Shown here piece by piece: positions 7,565 through 15,690 of a stretch of 64,000 bases of DNA. Both the position numbers and the translations under genes were made by a program. The stretch covers positions 186,001 through 250,000 of the forward strand of contig CAIZNI010000020.1 in NCBI GenBank assembly GCA_903934295.1. Direction: 5' to 3'. Under the pieces are notes generated by a model. It made no database searches and had not been told where the DNA came from. It saw nothing but the letters and a program-made list of their open reading frames with translations. Position 1 is the stretch's first letter. Every line of letters begins with the position of its first letter. Source of the DNA: an uncultured beta proteobacterium. Lineage in GTDB: Bacteria > Pseudomonadota > Gammaproteobacteria > Burkholderiales > Burkholderiaceae_E.

Positions 7565-9289
7565 ATGCCCCTCTCGATCTGGCGTTTCTTCCGGAATCGC
7601 ACCCTCACCTTCCAGGCCCTTTGCCTGGCGACCGTCTGCGCCAGCTCGGTGGTGATGCTGTCGGTCTGGCTGGCGGGGTCCATCGGACTGGCTGACCCGG
7701 ACTCGGCGGGCATCCAGCTGGCGGCCGGTTGCACCGCACTGCTGGTGATGGTGCTCGCCTTGGTGATTCCGGTGGTGCTGCGGCCCCTGTCGCGACTGAC
7801 CGCCGTGGTCACCAAGGTCACCTTGCTGCGCGACTACAGCCTGCGGGCCAACGAAAGCCAGGCGAGCGAGGTGCGCGACCTCTCGTCCGCCTTCAACCAG
7901 CTGCTCACGCAAATTCAGGAGCGCGATCGGGCGCTGGCTCACGAACTGTCGGAAAAGACCGCGGTCCAGAAACAGCTTGCCCAGATGGCTCACCACGACC
8001 CGGTGACCGGGCTGCACAACCGCCACTTCTTCCAGCAGGCGGTCGAGCATGCGCTCGCCGGCACCTCGACCAGCCTGCAGCTCGCGGTGATGTTCATCGA
8101 CCTCGATGACTTCAAGCAGGTCAACGACACGCTCGGCCACGAGGCGGGCGATGCGATGCTGCGCGAGGTCGCCCGTCGCCTGACCGGCGCGCTGCGCAAG
8201 ACCGACATCGTGTGCCGCCTGGGCGGCGACGAATTCGCGCTGATCCTGCCGGTCGCCGGGGGTTCCGCCGAGGCGAGTCAGATCGCCGCCAAGCTGCTCG
8301 CCAGCCTCGCCACGCCGATGCGAACCGGCGAGCAGGAGCTCTTCGCCAGCGCCAGCATCGGCGTGGCGATGGCGACCGCCGGCGAGATGGATCCGGTCGA
8401 ATTGCTGCGCCGGGCCGACGTGGCCATGTACCAGGCCAAGACCGAGAGCAAGGGCGCGTTCCGCGTCTTCGAGCCGCACATGGCGGTGCGTGCCTCGCGG
8501 CGCGCGGTGATGACGCAGCGGCTGCGGATGGCGGTCGGCAACGGATCGCTCAGCCTGGTCTACCAGCCGCAGGTGGAGGTGAAGACGCTGCAACCCCGAA
8601 AGGCCGAGGCCTTGCTGCGCTGGCACGATGAGCAGCTGGGCGAGGTATCGCCGATCGAATTCATCCGGCTCGCCGAGGAAACCGGCTCACTGCAGGCGAT
8701 CGGACGCTGGGTGATCGAGCAAGCCTGCCAGGACGCACAGACCCTGCGCCAGCGAACCGGCCAGGAGTTCACGATCGCCGTCAACGCATCGCTGAGCCAG
8801 CTTTGCCAGAGCGCCTTCGCCGACATGGTCGAGGACGCGCTGGCCCGATACCGGCTGAGCGGCGGACAACTGGAAATCGAGATCGCCGAAGGCAGCCTGC
8901 TGAGCGACTGGAGCGGCGCCGAACGCCAGATCCGGCAGCTGCGGGCCTGCGGCGTGGTCATCACACTCGATGACTTCGGCAACAGCTTCACCGCGCTGCG
9001 CGCACTGCGCAACCTGCCCCAGCGGCTGAAGATCGACAGCCGGCCGCTGGCCGGCGCGCCCGCAGACTCGACCGAAATCGCGATCGCGAAGGGCAACCTG
9101 TCGATGGCCGCCGAGCTGGGCCTGGAGGTGGTTGCCAAGTGCGTGGAGACCCGCGCGCAGCTCGATCTGGTGCGCGGGCTGGGCTGCGGCTTTGCGCAGG
9201 GCTACCTGCTGCACCGTCCGATGGATCTGGACAGCCTGGTCGCCTGTCTGCGGGAAGAAGAAAGAAATCGGGCCGGCTGCGGCGCCTGA
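7565..9289 (+). CDS. membrane-bound GGDEF-EAL protein (cyclic-di-GMP metabolism)
   Basis: A 574-residue protein with two N-terminal transmembrane helices (about 15-38 and 51-73), a short HAMP-like linker, a GGDEF domain (about 140-300) and an EAL domain (about 320-560). The cyclase signature GGDEF is intact at 220-224 and an inhibitory I-site RKTD sits at 211-214, five residues before it, so cyclase activity with product inhibition is plausible. The EAL motif is present (348-350), but later phosphodiesterase motifs deviate: EIAE instead of EITE, DDFGNSFTA instead of DDFGTGYSS, and AKCVE instead of AEGVE. Hydrolysis may therefore be lost. The gene stands alone, convergent with the FAH gene. 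Confidence 0.9.
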   Translation: MPLSIWRFFRNRTLTFQALCLATVCASSVVMLSVWLAGSIGLADPDSAGIQLAAGCTALLVMVLALVIPVVLRPLSRLTAVVTKVTLLRDYSLRANESQASEVRDLSSAFNQLLTQIQERDRALAHELSEKTAVQKQLAQMAHHDPVTGLHNRHFFQQAVEHALAGTSTSLQLAVMFIDLDDFKQVNDTLGHEAGDAMLREVARRLTGALRKTDIVCRLGGDEFALILPVAGGSAEASQIAAKLLASLATPMRTGEQELFASASIGVAMATAGEMDPVELLRRADVAMYQAKTESKGAFRVFEPHMAVRASRRAVMTQRLRMAVGNGSLSLVYQPQVEVKTLQPRKAEALLRWHDEQLGEVSPIEFIRLAEETGSLQAIGRWVIEQACQDAQTLRQRTGQEFTIAVNASLSQLCQSAFADMVEDALARYRLSGGQLEIEIAEGSLLSDWSGAERQIRQLRACGVVITLDDFGNSFTALRALRNLPQRLKIDSRPLAGAPADSTEIAIAKGNLSMAAELGLEVVAKCVETRAQLDLVRGLGCGFAQGYLLHRPMDLDSLVACLREEERNRAGCGA

Positions 9290-9303
9290 TGGCGCCCCGG
9301 CCC
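9270..9303. terminator. long hairpin between convergent genes
   Basis: GGGCCGG (9270-9276) pairs with CCGGCCC (9297-9303), and inside it GGCGCC (9281-9286) pairs with GGCGCC (9291-9296) around a TGAT loop that contains the stop codon of the GGDEF-EAL gene. There is no T-run, so it is not a canonical intrinsic terminator, but its place between two convergent genes suggests it stops or stabilises both transcripts. Confidence 0.4.
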
Positions 9304-9308
9304 GCGGT

Positions 9309-10160
9309 TCACAAGGTGAACTTGACGATCTTCTGGGACTGCTGACCCAGGCCCTGGATACCCAGGGTGACCTGGTCGCCGGCCTTCAGGAACACCGGCG
9401 ACGGTTTCATGCCCAGTGCCACACCCGGCGGCGTGCCGGTGGTGATGATGTCGCCCGGATTCAGGGTGAACAGGCTGCTGACATAGGCGACCAGGGTCGC
9501 GCAATCGAAGATCATGGTCTTCGAGCTGCCGCGCTGGCGCGGCTCGCCATTGACGTCGAGCCACATGTCGAGCTTCTGCGGATTGCCGACCTCATCGGCG
9601 GTGACCAGCCACGGTCCGACCGGCCCGAAGGTGTCGAAACCCTTGCCCTTGTCCCAGGTGGGGCCGCGTTCCTGCTGCCACTCGCGCTCGGACACGTCGT
9701 TGATCAGCACATAGCCGGCGACATGGTCGAGGGCCGCGCGCTTGGTGACATAGCGGGCGCGGGTGCCGATCACAATGCCCAGCTCGACTTCCCAGTCGGT
9801 CTTGACCGAGTTCTTGGGCAGCATCACGTCGTCATCGGGGCCCTGGATGCACGACAGCGTCTTGTGAAAGACGATCGGCTCCTTGGGAACCGGGCTGCCG
9901 GTCTCGGCCGCGTGGTCGGCGTAGTTCAACCCGATCGCGACGAACTTGGTCGAGCCGGTGAACGGCACGCCGTAGCGCGGCTTGCCGCGCACCAGCGGCA
10001 GCTTGTCGTGCTTGATCTTGGCGAGCTTCTTGAGCCCGGCCGGCGAGAGCTGCGCCGGGCCGATGTCATCGACCACGCCGGACAGGTCGCGGATGCGGCC
10101 GTCGGCATCGATCAGGCCGGGCTTTTCCTTGCCGGGCTTGCCATAGCGTACGAGCTTCAT
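9309..10160 (-). CDS. fumarylacetoacetate hydrolase family protein, candidate 2,4-diketo-3-deoxy sugar acid hydrolase
   Basis: A 283-residue FAH-fold protein. The metal-binding acidic triad is visible in DWEVELGIVIG (two Glu) and in NDVSEREWQ (Asp), and GTPPGVALG closes the active site. Its length and the MKLVRYG opening place it with ureidoglycolate lyase-like and 2,4-diketo-3-deoxy-sugar-acid hydrolases, which cleave a C-C bond of diketo acids to pyruvate and a hydroxy acid. The companion SDR 52 bases upstream looks like the oxidising enzyme of such a pathway, which supports this reading. ATG 10160 is used; a longer frame upstream overlaps the SDR gene. Other acylpyruvase functions cannot be excluded. 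Confidence 0.85.
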   Translation of the reverse strand: MKLVRYGKPGKEKPGLIDADGRIRDLSGVVDDIGPAQLSPAGLKKLAKIKHDKLPLVRGKPRYGVPFTGSTKFVAIGLNYADHAAETGSPVPKEPIVFHKTLSCIQGPDDDVMLPKNSVKTDWEVELGIVIGTRARYVTKRAALDHVAGYVLINDVSEREWQQERGPTWDKGKGFDTFGPVGPWLVTADEVGNPQKLDMWLDVNGEPRQRGSSKTMIFDCATLVAYVSSLFTLNPGDIITTGTPPGVALGMKPSPVFLKAGDQVTLGIQGLGQQSQKIVKFTL

Positions 10161-10212
10161 GAGTCGTTTTCTCCAGGGGATGTTGAATGCGGGGAACTGC
10201 CGGCGGCCCGAT

Positions 10213-10968
10213 TCAGATGGTGATGCCGCCGTCGACGTTGAACATCTGGCCGGTGGCGAACGAGCTCTCGTCGCTGGCCAGGAAGATGACGATGGGCACG
10301 ATTTCCTCGGGGGTCGCGAGCCGGCCCATCGGCTGGCGGGCGATGAACATGCGGCGGGCCTCGTCGACATCGCCGAGCTGGCGCATGCGGTCGTGCAGGC
10401 TGGGTGTCTCGACGGTGCCGGGGCCGATCGAATTGCAACGGATTCCGCGGGTGACGAAGTCGGCCGCGATCGACTTGGTCAGCCCGATGACCGCCGCCTT
10501 CGTCGTGCCGTAGATGAAGCGGTTGGGCAGCCCCTTCACCGAGGAACACACCGACGCCATGTTGATGATCGAGCCGCCGCCATTGGCCAGCATGCCCGGC
10601 AGCGTGGCCTTGATCATCCGGTACATCGAGCGCACGTTGATGGTGAAACTGAAATCGAAGTCGTCTTCCGAACACTCGAAGATGCTGCCCTGATGAACAT
10701 AGCCGGCGCAATTGAACAGCACGTCGGGCACCGGCAGCGTGGCGACCAGGGCGGTGATCGCGACCGGATCGGTGACGTCGAGGTGATGGGTGTGCAGCGG
10801 ATGACCCGCGACCGCGGCCTCGGCGGCCAGGGTGGTGAGCAGGTCGTCGCGGATGTCGGTGGCGTGCACCACCGCGCCTTCACGCGCCATCGCCAGTGCG
10901 GCAGCGCGGCCCATGCCCTGGGCGGCTGCGGTGACCAGCACTGTCTTGCCAGCAAGTCTGTCTGCCAT
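10213..10968 (-). CDS. SDR-family dehydrogenase, 2-keto-3-deoxy-L-fuconate dehydrogenase-like
   Basis: A 251-residue short-chain dehydrogenase with cofactor motif TAAAQGMG, NCAG, and catalytic Tyr/Lys in YGTTKAAV. The Asp in HATDIR suggests NAD preference. The text FNCAGYVHQGSI, the IINMAS block, VKGLPNRF and the SDESSF ending follow the pattern known for 2-keto-3-deoxy-L-fuconate 4-dehydrogenases of non-phosphorylative sugar pathways. ATG 10968 has GGAGA 8 bases upstream. It lies directly before the FAH hydrolase, the enzyme acting next in those pathways, and behind an ABC exporter and a GntR regulator on the same strand. The exact sugar acid is inference. Confidence 0.85.
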   Translation of the reverse strand: MADRLAGKTVLVTAAAQGMGRAAALAMAREGAVVHATDIRDDLLTTLAAEAAVAGHPLHTHHLDVTDPVAITALVATLPVPDVLFNCAGYVHQGSIFECSEDDFDFSFTINVRSMYRMIKATLPGMLANGGGSIINMASVCSSVKGLPNRFIYGTTKAAVIGLTKSIAADFVTRGIRCNSIGPGTVETPSLHDRMRQLGDVDEARRMFIARQPMGRLATPEEIVPIVIFLASDESSFATGQMFNVDGGITI

Positions 10969-11064
10969 CGGGATGTCTCCTGGAGGCGACCGGCGAAACC
11001 CGGTCATTCAGCGCGCTAGGGTAGCGCATCGCTCGCGCCGCCGCGACAACCGGTGCCGCGGCGA

Positions 11065-12801
11065 TCAGCGGGTGAACTGCATCGCCGCCAGGCGCGCATA
11101 GAGCCCGCCGCGCGCCACGAGTTCGGCATGCGTGCCGCTGTCGACCAGACGGCCCTGGTCAAAAACAACGATCCGGTCGGCGCCGGTGATGGTGGCCAGG
11201 CGGTGCGCGATCACCAGTGTCGTGCGCCCGCGCATCGCCTGCTCGAGCGCGGCCTGCACCGCCTGTTCGCTGCGGGCATCGAGCGCGCTGGTCGCCTCGT
11301 CGAGCAGCAGCAGCGGCGGGTTCTTGAGCAGCGCGCGGGCGATGGCGATGCGTTGACGCTGCCCGCCCGACAGGCGCACGCCGCGCTCGCCCACATAGGT
11401 GCGGTAACCCTGCGGCAGGCGCGCGATGAACTCGTCGGCATGGGCGGCGCTGGCGGCCGCGCGGACCTCGTCGTCGGTGGCGTCGAGACGGCCGTAACGG
11501 ATGTTCTCCATCACGTCGGCGGAGAAGACCACGCTGTCCTGGGACACCAGACCGATGCGTTCGCGCAACTCGGTCGGCTCGAAGCCCCGCAGGTCGGCAC
11601 CATCCAGGCGGATCACCCCGGACTGCGGATCGTAGAAACGCAGCATCAGCGCGAATACCGTGGTCTTGCCCGCACCCGATGGGCCGACCAGCGCGACGGT
11701 CTCGCCGGGGGCGATCTGCAGGCTCAGTCCGGCCAGCGCGGCCTCGGCCGGGCGCGACGGGTAGTGGAAGCTGACCGACTCGAAGCTGACCGCGGCACCA
11801 CCGGCACTACCGGCAACACCGGCGGCGCGGGCGGGCGGGATCGGCGCCGCGGACCGGTCCTGCGGCCCGACGATGCGCGGCTCGGCGGCGAGCAGTTCGA
11901 GCAGCCGCTCGGCCGCCCCGGCTGCGCGCTGGATGTCGCCCATCACTTCCGAGAGCGCGCCCACCGATCCGGCGACGATCGCCGCGTAGAGAATGAACTG
12001 CGTCAGTTCACCGGCGCTCATGCGCCCCTGCAGCACCGCCTGCGCGCCGAGCCAGAGCACGAACACGATCGCGCCGAACACCAGCACGATGGCCAGACCG
12101 GTCAGGATGGCGCGCGCCCGCGTGCGTCGCACCGCGGCCTGGAAGGCGTCTTCGGCTGCGCTGCGAAAGCGCGCCGCCTCGAAGGCTTCGCGCGCGTAGG
12201 CCTGCACGATCTGGATCGCCGACAGGGTCTCGCCGGCCAGCGCGCTGCTGTCGGCGACCCGGTCCTGGCTGGCGCGCGAGAGCTTTCGAACCCGACGCCC
12301 GTACAGCAGGATCGGCACGATCACCACCACCAGCAGGCCGACAATCAAGCCGGCGAGCCGCGCGCTGGTGGCCAGCAGCATCACCAGGCCGCCGGCGAAC
12401 AGCACCGCGTTGCGCAGACCCATCGACACGCTGGTGCCCACCAGCGTCTGGATCAGCGTGGTGTCGGCGGTCAGGCGGGAGAGCACCTCGCCGCCCCGCA
12501 GGTTCTCGAAGAAAACCGGATCCTGGCGCAGCACCCGCGCGTAGACCGCGGCCCGCAGGTCGGCGGTCACCCGCTCGCCCAGCCACGACACGAAATAGAA
12601 ACGCACCGCGGTGCCCAGCGCCAGCACGGTGGCCACCCCGAAGAGCGCGAGGAACCAGAGGTCGACATGGCCGCCGCCGCGGGCCATCTCGTCTTGCACG
12701 GTTCGCGAGGCGAAGCCGATGTCGATCAGCTGGCGAAAGGCCACCGGGATCGCGAGCGAGGCCAGCGCGGCCACCAGCAGCGCGCCGCCGGCCGCCGCCA
12801 C
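11065..12801 (-). CDS. MsbA-like ABC exporter (fused permease-ATPase)
   Basis: An inner-membrane half-transporter with an N-terminal six-helix ABC_membrane domain and a C-terminal ATPase: Walker A GPSGAGKTT, signature LSGGQRQR, Walker B LLLLDEATSALD and the H-loop IAHRLAT. It would work as a homodimer, exporting a lipid, peptide or drug. The first standard start is GTG 12801 (578 residues), but the frame is open back to the regulator's stop codon at 12907-12909 and the preceding codons read LRGLLPFIAPYRWR, the normal beginning of such exporters. A CTG at 12867 could be the true start. It lies between the GntR regulator and the SDR/FAH genes; a role in that pathway is not obvious. Confidence 0.85.
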   Translation of the reverse strand: MAAAGGALLVAALASLAIPVAFRQLIDIGFASRTVQDEMARGGGHVDLWFLALFGVATVLALGTAVRFYFVSWLGERVTADLRAAVYARVLRQDPVFFENLRGGEVLSRLTADTTLIQTLVGTSVSMGLRNAVLFAGGLVMLLATSARLAGLIVGLLVVVIVPILLYGRRVRKLSRASQDRVADSSALAGETLSAIQIVQAYAREAFEAARFRSAAEDAFQAAVRRTRARAILTGLAIVLVFGAIVFVLWLGAQAVLQGRMSAGELTQFILYAAIVAGSVGALSEVMGDIQRAAGAAERLLELLAAEPRIVGPQDRSAAPIPPARAAGVAGSAGGAAVSFESVSFHYPSRPAEAALAGLSLQIAPGETVALVGPSGAGKTTVFALMLRFYDPQSGVIRLDGADLRGFEPTELRERIGLVSQDSVVFSADVMENIRYGRLDATDDEVRAAASAAHADEFIARLPQGYRTYVGERGVRLSGGQRQRIAIARALLKNPPLLLLDEATSALDARSEQAVQAALEQAMRGRTTLVIAHRLATITGADRIVVFDQGRLVDSGTHAELVARGGLYARLAAMQFTR

Positions 12802-12906
12802 CCGCCAGCGATAGGGCGCGATGAAGGGCAGCAGCCCGCGAAGAACGGCGAAGGCGCCCGCTTTCAGGACCGTCGCTCCGACGGATGCCGCGCGCCGCGC
12901 ATCCCG

Positions 12907-13614
12907 TTAGACGAAGTAGTGGGCATTGTCGGCCGCGATGTTCTCGATCGCCTCGAAGAGGGAGGCGAGGTGCTCGCGCATCGCCCGCGCCGCGCCCGCC
13001 GGATCGCCGGCACACACCCGCGCCACGATCGCCCGGTGCTCGCGCAGGCGCCGGCGCGAACGGCCGGGATCGGCCAGCGCGAGGCGGCGAACCCGGTCGA
13101 GCTGCGACTTGGCCTGGTGGATGACCGACCAGGCGCTTTCATGCCCGGCGGTGCGCGCGAGCAGGAGGTGCAGTGCCTCGTCGGCCCGGAAGAACGCCGC
13201 GGCATCACCGGCATCCAGCGCGTCGGCCTGCTCGACGAGGTTCTCGCGCAGCGCGCGGCGCGCCGCGGTGTCGACACGGGCGGCGCCGAGCTCGACGATG
13301 CGGCACTCGAGCGTCTCGCGGATGAAATGGTTGTCTCGCACCGCCTGCAGGTCGATGCGGGCCACGAAGGTGCCGACCTGCGGCACGACATCGAGAAAAC
13401 CGTCCTCGGCCAGCCGCTGGAAGGCTTCGCGAACCGGCGTGCGGCTGACCCCGAAGCCTTCGGCGATGCGCGCCTCGGAAAGCGCAGTGCCGGGCTCGAG
13501 CTCGACCGAGACGATGCGCTCGCGCAACTGACGGTAGATGTCCGCGCGCACCCGGCGCGGCGCGCCGGCGCGGCGAAGGGTCGCCAAAGGAACATCCTGA
13601 TCGGCACTGAGCAT
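12907..13614 (-). CDS. GntR-family transcriptional regulator, FCD subfamily
   Basis: A 235-residue regulator. The N-terminal winged helix-turn-helix includes LSEARIAEGFGVSRTPVREA, and an FCD ligand-binding domain with helical segments rich in Arg/His fills the rest. FCD regulators bind organic or sugar acids and usually repress nearby catabolic operons. ATG 13614 is chosen; a longer frame upstream would run through the operator and into the divergent promoter. The palindrome CTAGTATACTAG begins 6 bases upstream of this start, arguing for autoregulation and for control of the divergent TRAP transporter genes. The gene is transcribed towards the ABC exporter, SDR and FAH genes. Confidence 0.9.
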   Translation of the reverse strand: MLSADQDVPLATLRRAGAPRRVRADIYRQLRERIVSVELEPGTALSEARIAEGFGVSRTPVREAFQRLAEDGFLDVVPQVGTFVARIDLQAVRDNHFIRETLECRIVELGAARVDTAARRALRENLVEQADALDAGDAAAFFRADEALHLLLARTAGHESAWSVIHQAKSQLDRVRRLALADPGRSRRRLREHRAIVARVCAGDPAGAARAMREHLASLFEAIENIAADNAHYFV

Positions 13615-13619
13615 GTACA

Positions 13620-13631
13620 CTAGTATACTAG
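13620..13631. promoter_or_regulatory. predicted GntR/FCD operator palindrome
   Basis: CTAGTATACTAG is a perfect 12-base palindrome whose core TAGTATACTA fits the T-N-G-T-N-N-A-C-N-A pattern of FadR-type GntR operators. It lies in the 100-base divergent region between the regulator (start 13614) and dctQ (start 13715), where binding would affect both promoters. Confidence 0.6.
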
Positions 13632-13714
13632 CGATCGATGACAATCGACCCACGTCAACCCTTTCGGGGAGCAGCGCTCGAGCGGCGACGGATCGCCCGG
13701 CCCGGGCCGACACG

Positions 13715-14269
13715 ATGACAGACGACGAAAAAGTCCTGGATGAATCCGGGCGCTTTCATGCCACCGACGCCCCGATCGACCTGTCGGGCTATGCATGGGA
13801 AGACTGGCTGGCACTGGCCTTCTTCTGGCTGCTCGCCATCGATGTCTTCTACCAGTTCTTCACCCGATACGTGCTGTCCGACTCGGCCGGCTGGACCGAG
13901 GAGATCGCCCGCTATCTGCTGATCGTGGTGACCTTCGTCGGCGCCTCGATGGCGGTGCGCCGCAACACCCACATCCATGTCGAATTCATTTACCGCTACC
14001 TGCCCCCGCTGCTCGGGCGCGCGCTGTCGACCTTCGTCGACCTGATCCGCATCGGCTTCTTCGGCTATGTGACCTGGCTCGGCCTGGACCTGGTGCCGCG
14101 GATGAACAACCTGAAGATGACGGTGATCGACCTGCCGATGAGCTATGTGTACGGCATGGTTACCCTGGGACTGGCGTTGTGCTGCCTGCGCTCGGTGCAG
14201 GTGGCCCTGCGCCACTGGCGCCAGGGCTGGAGCGTGCTCGAGCGGCCGGCCGAAAGCGAGGTCGCATGA
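13715..14269 (+). CDS. TRAP transporter small permease (DctQ)
   Basis: A 184-residue DctQ-type subunit with four predicted transmembrane helices. The DSAGWTEEIARYLL segment and the RRNTHIHVEF motif are characteristic of the family. It pairs with the large DctM permease, whose ATG overlaps this stop codon (ATGA at 14266-14269). ATG 13715 is chosen because upstream codons in frame cross the regulator's operator. TRAP systems use ion gradients to import organic acids or sugar acids delivered by a DctP receptor; no dctP is visible in this window. Neighbouring enzymes indicate a sugar-acid substrate. Confidence 0.9.
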   Translation: MTDDEKVLDESGRFHATDAPIDLSGYAWEDWLALAFFWLLAIDVFYQFFTRYVLSDSAGWTEEIARYLLIVVTFVGASMAVRRNTHIHVEFIYRYLPPLLGRALSTFVDLIRIGFFGYVTWLGLDLVPRMNNLKMTVIDLPMSYVYGMVTLGLALCCLRSVQVALRHWRQGWSVLERPAESEVA

Positions 14270-15672
14270 ACACCCTCTTCTTCACCGCCTTCCTGGCGAC
14301 GATGTCCACCGGGATTCCGATCGCGATCGCGATGTGCCTGGGGTCGCTGGCCTACATCTGGGCAACCGGGTCGATCCCCCCGCTCACCGTCGTCCACCGG
14401 ATGGTCGGGGGCATCGACTCATTTCCGCTGCTGGCGGTGCCTTTCTTCATCTTCGCCGGCAACCTGATGAACTCGGCCGGCATCACCAACCGCATCTACA
14501 ACTTCGCGCTCGCGCTGGTCGGCTGGCTCAAGGGCGGCCTGGGCCATGTGAACGTGGTGGGCTCGGTGGTCTTCGCCGGCATGTCGGGCACCGCGGTCGC
14601 CGATGCCGGCGGTCTGGGCACCATCGAGATCAAGGCGATGAAGGACCACGGATATCCGGTGGAATTCGCGGTCGGCATCACCGCCGCCTCGTCCACCCTG
14701 GGCCCGATCATCCCGCCATCGCTGCCCCTGGTGATCTACGGCGTTCAGGCCAACACCTCGATCGGCAAGCTGTTCGCCGGTGGCTTCATCCCCGGCGCGG
14801 TGATGGCGCTGTTCATGATGGTGATGGTCGGCTGGTACGCCCATGTGCGCGGCTACGGCGCCGACATCGTCTTTTCGTGGAGCCGGATGGGCCGTGCCTT
14901 CGTGGAACTGCTGGCGGTGGCGATCACTGCGGTGGTGCTGTTCACGCTGTGGAAGGACGAGTCGCTGAGCGGACTGGTCAAGTTCGGCATCCCGCTGGCG
15001 GCGGTCCTGCTGGCCGACCGGCTGCTGAAGTTCGAGGCCTTCATGGCGCTGCTGACCCCGGTGATCCTGATCGGGGGCATGGCGTCGGGACTGTTCACCC
15101 CGACCGAGGCCGCGGTGGCGGCGGTCGCGTGGGCACTGTTCCTGGGCTTCGTCTGGTATCGCACGCTGAGTTGGCGGATGCTGGTCAAGATCTCGATGGA
15201 CACGATCGAGACCACCGCCACCGTGCTGTTCATTGTCGCCAGCGCCTCGATCTTCGCCTGGGTGCTGACCACCACCCAGGTCACCGACCAGATCGCCGTC
15301 TGGGTTCTGTCGATCAGTTCGAACCCGCTGGTCTTCCTGCTGCTGGCCAACATTTTCCTGCTTTTCGTGGGCTGCTTCATGGAGACCATCGCCGCCATCA
15401 CGATCCTGGTGCCGGTGTTCATGCCGATCATCACCAAATTGGGCATCGACCCGGTGCACTTCGGACTGATCATGGTGCTCAACCTGATGATCGGCCTGCT
15501 CACCCCGCCGGTGGGGATGGTGCTGTTCGTGCTGCAGAAAGTGTCGCACCTGTCCTTCGAACGGACGGTGGCGGCGGTGGCGCCCTGGATGCTGCCGCTG
15601 CTGGCCACGCTGGCCCTGATCACCTATGTGCCGCAGCTGGTGCTGTGGCTGCCGCGACTGCTGTATCCCTGA
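14266..15672 (+). CDS. TRAP transporter large permease (DctM)
   Basis: A 468-residue integral membrane protein with about 12 helices. Family features include FFIFAGNLM, the MSGTAVADAGGLG motif, and LGPIIPPSLPLVIYG, which is the conserved substrate and ion pathway, with a matching NLMIGLLTPPVGM in the second half. It forms the translocation channel with DctQ and overlaps that gene by four bases, so the two are translationally coupled. The dehydratase gene follows after 18 bases. The missing extracytoplasmic receptor must be encoded elsewhere or the system is orphaned. Confidence 0.95.
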   Translation: MNTLFFTAFLATMSTGIPIAIAMCLGSLAYIWATGSIPPLTVVHRMVGGIDSFPLLAVPFFIFAGNLMNSAGITNRIYNFALALVGWLKGGLGHVNVVGSVVFAGMSGTAVADAGGLGTIEIKAMKDHGYPVEFAVGITAASSTLGPIIPPSLPLVIYGVQANTSIGKLFAGGFIPGAVMALFMMVMVGWYAHVRGYGADIVFSWSRMGRAFVELLAVAITAVVLFTLWKDESLSGLVKFGIPLAAVLLADRLLKFEAFMALLTPVILIGGMASGLFTPTEAAVAAVAWALFLGFVWYRTLSWRMLVKISMDTIETTATVLFIVASASIFAWVLTTTQVTDQIAVWVLSISSNPLVFLLLANIFLLFVGCFMETIAAITILVPVFMPIITKLGIDPVHFGLIMVLNLMIGLLTPPVGMVLFVLQKVSHLSFERTVAAVAPWMLPLLATLALITYVPQLVLWLPRLLYP

Positions 15673-15690
15673 ATCCAACCGTAAGGACCG

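Noticed and set aside
11053-13623. 856-codon plus-strand open frame
   Set aside because: Mirror frame of the ABC exporter and GntR genes, a common artefact of high GC content.
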